A stretch of 7,389 bases of DNA from Candidatus Tepidiaquacellales bacterium UBA2330 (lineage in GTDB: Bacteria > Bacteroidota > Ignavibacteria > Tepidaquicellales > Tepidaquicellaceae), in assembly GCA_002344965.1 (NCBI GenBank), contig DDUU01000020.1, positions 1 through 7,389 on the forward strand, given 5' to 3'. The notes under the pieces are model-generated. The model searched no databases, was not told the origin of the DNA, and saw only the letters and a program-made list of their open reading frames with translations. Both the position numbers and the translations under genes were made by a program. Every line of letters begins with the position of its first letter. Position 1 is the first letter of the stretch. Positions 5,818 to 7,389 of the stretch are shown here, in pieces.

Positions 5818-7350
5818 TTACTTCAGCATTATCATTCGTTTCGTATCACTGAAATTATTAACTGTTAATTTATAAAAATAAACTCCGCTTGAATAATTGC
5901 TTCCGTTAAACTTATACCTGTAACTTCCCGGTGAAAGTTTTTCATTTACTAAAGTAACTATTTCAGCACCGGTAATATCAAAAACTTTTAAAGAAGCGAA
6001 TCCTGTTTCGGATATTGCAAACTCCAGATTAGTCACCGGATTGAAGGGATTGGGATAATTCTGGCTCAAAGAATAAGAATGCGGAATCTTTGTTTCTATT
6101 GGAGTAATTCCTGTCATTGTATTAAGTCTGTCAAAAAATATTCCTGTGTCAGAACCGTTTGCTCCAACCCATATTGCGCCTGCATCTCCTGCGGCATCAT
6201 AATATTCAATTAATGTCGGGATGTATCTTCTTAGTGAATATACAGGAGGATGGTCACTGAATTGATTTGGCGCTGCAAAGTTAAGCGGATCTGAATTTAG
6301 TGCTGACGTGTAAAACATTTTATCTGAACTGCTGGTGGGAGGACCTGCCTGCAGACTATCGGAATAGTAAATTAATCCGACTCCTCCCGGACTTAAAGCA
6401 GTGTATTTTGCATTAAACCAGAATTCATCTCTTCCGGGCATAGAGCCGATTGTAAACGGAACGCCATAACCAGTGCCGCCATCTGAACTGTAAATGCATT
6501 TGATATCCATATTTCCGGGACTTCCTTCAGAATAAAACAGCCATGTATTCCCTCCGTAACGGACAGTCTCAAACTGATCTTTCGGAATACCTGCAGGTAT
6601 AGGAGAAGTGAATGAGCCGGCAATAACAAGCGTTCCCGGAGCAGATTCACGATACCGCACATTTCTTATTACAGAACTTAATGTATCTGTAAACGGTCCT
6701 CCGTAATAATTTATAACTGCAGTATCCCCTGTTGCCGACATGCTTATTCCCGGACGGGCAGCATTAGAGGAGAGAAATATTGCACCGCCCCAGGTTACGC
6801 CTCCGTTTGCTGAGCCAAATATTCTTACATCATTATTGGTGTAAAGATCTATTATAAGATAAAGACTTCCTGTTGATGAACTTGTAACATCAAAATCTCT
6901 GACGTTAGTATAATTTGTAAAAAGCTTCAGACTGCCGCTGACAACGTTCAGCGAGTAAACAGAACCATTAACCAGATAAAAACAATACAAAGAGTCAGGA
7001 CCGGCACTAATCATTTTGGTTTTGGAAATTACTACTGTAGGGCTTATTCCAATTTCCTGAATCCAGTTTGCTCCGTTATTGGAAGATGTTAAAATCACCA
7101 GTCCTTCGTCAGCTCCGGAAAGAGAAATGTTTGTGTCAGGTATTGAGACATATATTGTCCCCGTAGAATTTCTGTATATTCCGGAAGGTCTCCCGAAAGG
7201 TTCGCTGGCAGCGACAAGATAATCTGTTCCCCATTCTGTACTGCCCTGAAACGGAACAGGCGGATTGTACAGATTAACTTTTTGCTCCTGTGCAGTAATT
7301 GAAATTGTTAAGAAGAAACAGTAAAACACAAACAGAGAAAATGTTTTCAT
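5818..7350 (-). CDS. T9SS-exported Asp-box (BNR/sialidase-like) beta-propeller protein
   Basis: This 510-residue protein has a signal peptide (MKTFSLFVFY…SITA|QE, about 20 residues) and a long beta-rich region (about 21-415) with three Asp-box-like turns: S89-x-N91-x-G93-x-x-W96, S180-x-N182-x-G184-x-x-W187 and S288-x-D290-x-G292-x-x-Y295. Two have Asn for the usual Asp and the third has Tyr for Trp. This spacing points to a sialidase/BNR-type propeller. I see no arginine triad or F-R-I-P motif that would support true sialidase activity, so binding or a structural role is as likely. The T9SS type A sorting domain spans about 420-510 (S-Q-N-Y-P-N-P-F-N-P-V-T … K-R-M-I-M-L-K). The ATG start is supported by AAAGGAG seven bases upstream, the only strong Shine-Dalgarno in the window. 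A heptamer repeat begins immediately upstream of that site. Confidence 0.9.
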   Translation of the reverse strand: MKTFSLFVFYCFFLTISITAQEQKVNLYNPPVPFQGSTEWGTDYLVAASEPFGRPSGIYRNSTGTIYVSIPDTNISLSGADEGLVILTSSNNGANWIQEIGISPTVVISKTKMISAGPDSLYCFYLVNGSVYSLNVVSGSLKLFTNYTNVRDFDVTSSSTGSLYLIIDLYTNNDVRIFGSANGGVTWGGAIFLSSNAARPGISMSATGDTAVINYYGGPFTDTLSSVIRNVRYRESAPGTLVIAGSFTSPIPAGIPKDQFETVRYGGNTWLFYSEGSPGNMDIKCIYSSDGGTGYGVPFTIGSMPGRDEFWFNAKYTALSPGGVGLIYYSDSLQAGPPTSSSDKMFYTSALNSDPLNFAAPNQFSDHPPVYSLRRYIPTLIEYYDAAGDAGAIWVGANGSDTGIFFDRLNTMTGITPIETKIPHSYSLSQNYPNPFNPVTNLEFAISETGFASLKVFDITGAEIVTLVNEKLSPGSYRYKFNGSNYSSGVYFYKLTVNNFSDTKRMIMLK

Positions 7351-7357
7351 AACTTTA

Positions 7358-7364
7358 CTCCTTT
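7358..7364 (-). promoter_or_regulatory. Shine-Dalgarno AAAGGAG
   Basis: On the minus strand AAAGGAG is separated by seven bases (TAAAGTT) from the ATG at 7350 and fixes that start. It is notable because the other genes in this window have AT-rich leaders without a recognisable site. Confidence 0.8.
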
Positions 7365-7365
7365 G

Positions 7366-7389
7366 TAGTTAATAGTTAATAGTTAATAG
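7366..7389. repeat. Tandem heptanucleotide repeat (TAGTTAA), continues off window
   Basis: Three exact TAGTTAA units (7366-7372, 7373-7379, 7380-7386) plus the first three bases of a fourth reach the end of the window, so the full copy number is unknown. The array begins one base upstream of the Shine-Dalgarno of the gene at 5818-7350 and so lies in its leader or promoter spacer. Copy-number change by slippage could alter expression; this is inference. Confidence 0.8.

Noticed and set aside
6393..6662. Minus-strand 89-residue open frame
   Set aside because: Alternate frame inside the propeller gene at 5818-7350, which has clear domains and a Shine-Dalgarno.

Overview
The window looks like a low-GC chromosome segment from the Ignavibacteria/Bacteroidota (FCB) lineage. 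Four different proteins end in a type IX secretion (T9SS) type A C-terminal sorting domain of the S-Q-N-[FY]-P-N-P-F-N form. Most starts lack a Shine-Dalgarno sequence. The 'SLSQNYPNPFNPVT' style of tail is typical of Ignavibacteria, but the lineage assignment is inference and rests on no search.

Layout from left to right. (1) Bases 1-118: a degenerate REP-like element and a 17-bp tandem duplication, just beyond the 3' end of a minus-strand gene. (2) 119-1522, minus: one beta-propeller (sortilin/Asp-box type) T9SS protein gene split by a single in-frame TAG at 1070-1072. Frame and homology run on through the stop, so the two apparent ORFs are one broken or read-through gene. (3) 1627-3081, minus: a secreted T9SS protein built from two tandem copies of a ~170-190-residue module. 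(4) 3082-3659: a long AT-rich divergent intergenic region ending in a perfect 11-1-11 palindrome next to a TetR-family gene. (5) 3660-4265 and 4262-5671, plus: an AcrR/TtgR-like TetR regulator whose stop overlaps (ATGA) the start of a T9SS-exported beta-lactamase-family serine hydrolase. (6) 5672-5817: a convergent gap with a 28-base REP-like hairpin. (7) 5818-7350, minus: another Asp-box propeller T9SS protein with a good Shine-Dalgarno, followed by a TAGTTAA heptamer repeat that runs off the window.

How they fit together: three minus-strand genes encode secreted or cell-surface proteins with no visible catalytic residues. The plus-strand pair looks like a self-contained regulated unit in which an autorepressing TetR sensor controls an exported hydrolase. 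The hydrolase substrate cannot be read from the sequence.

The observations most worth following up are the AcrR-like operator with its unusual target gene, the in-frame TAG, and the matching REP-plus-3'-flank arrangement behind two different T9SS genes, which suggests that tail and flank have been copied together.
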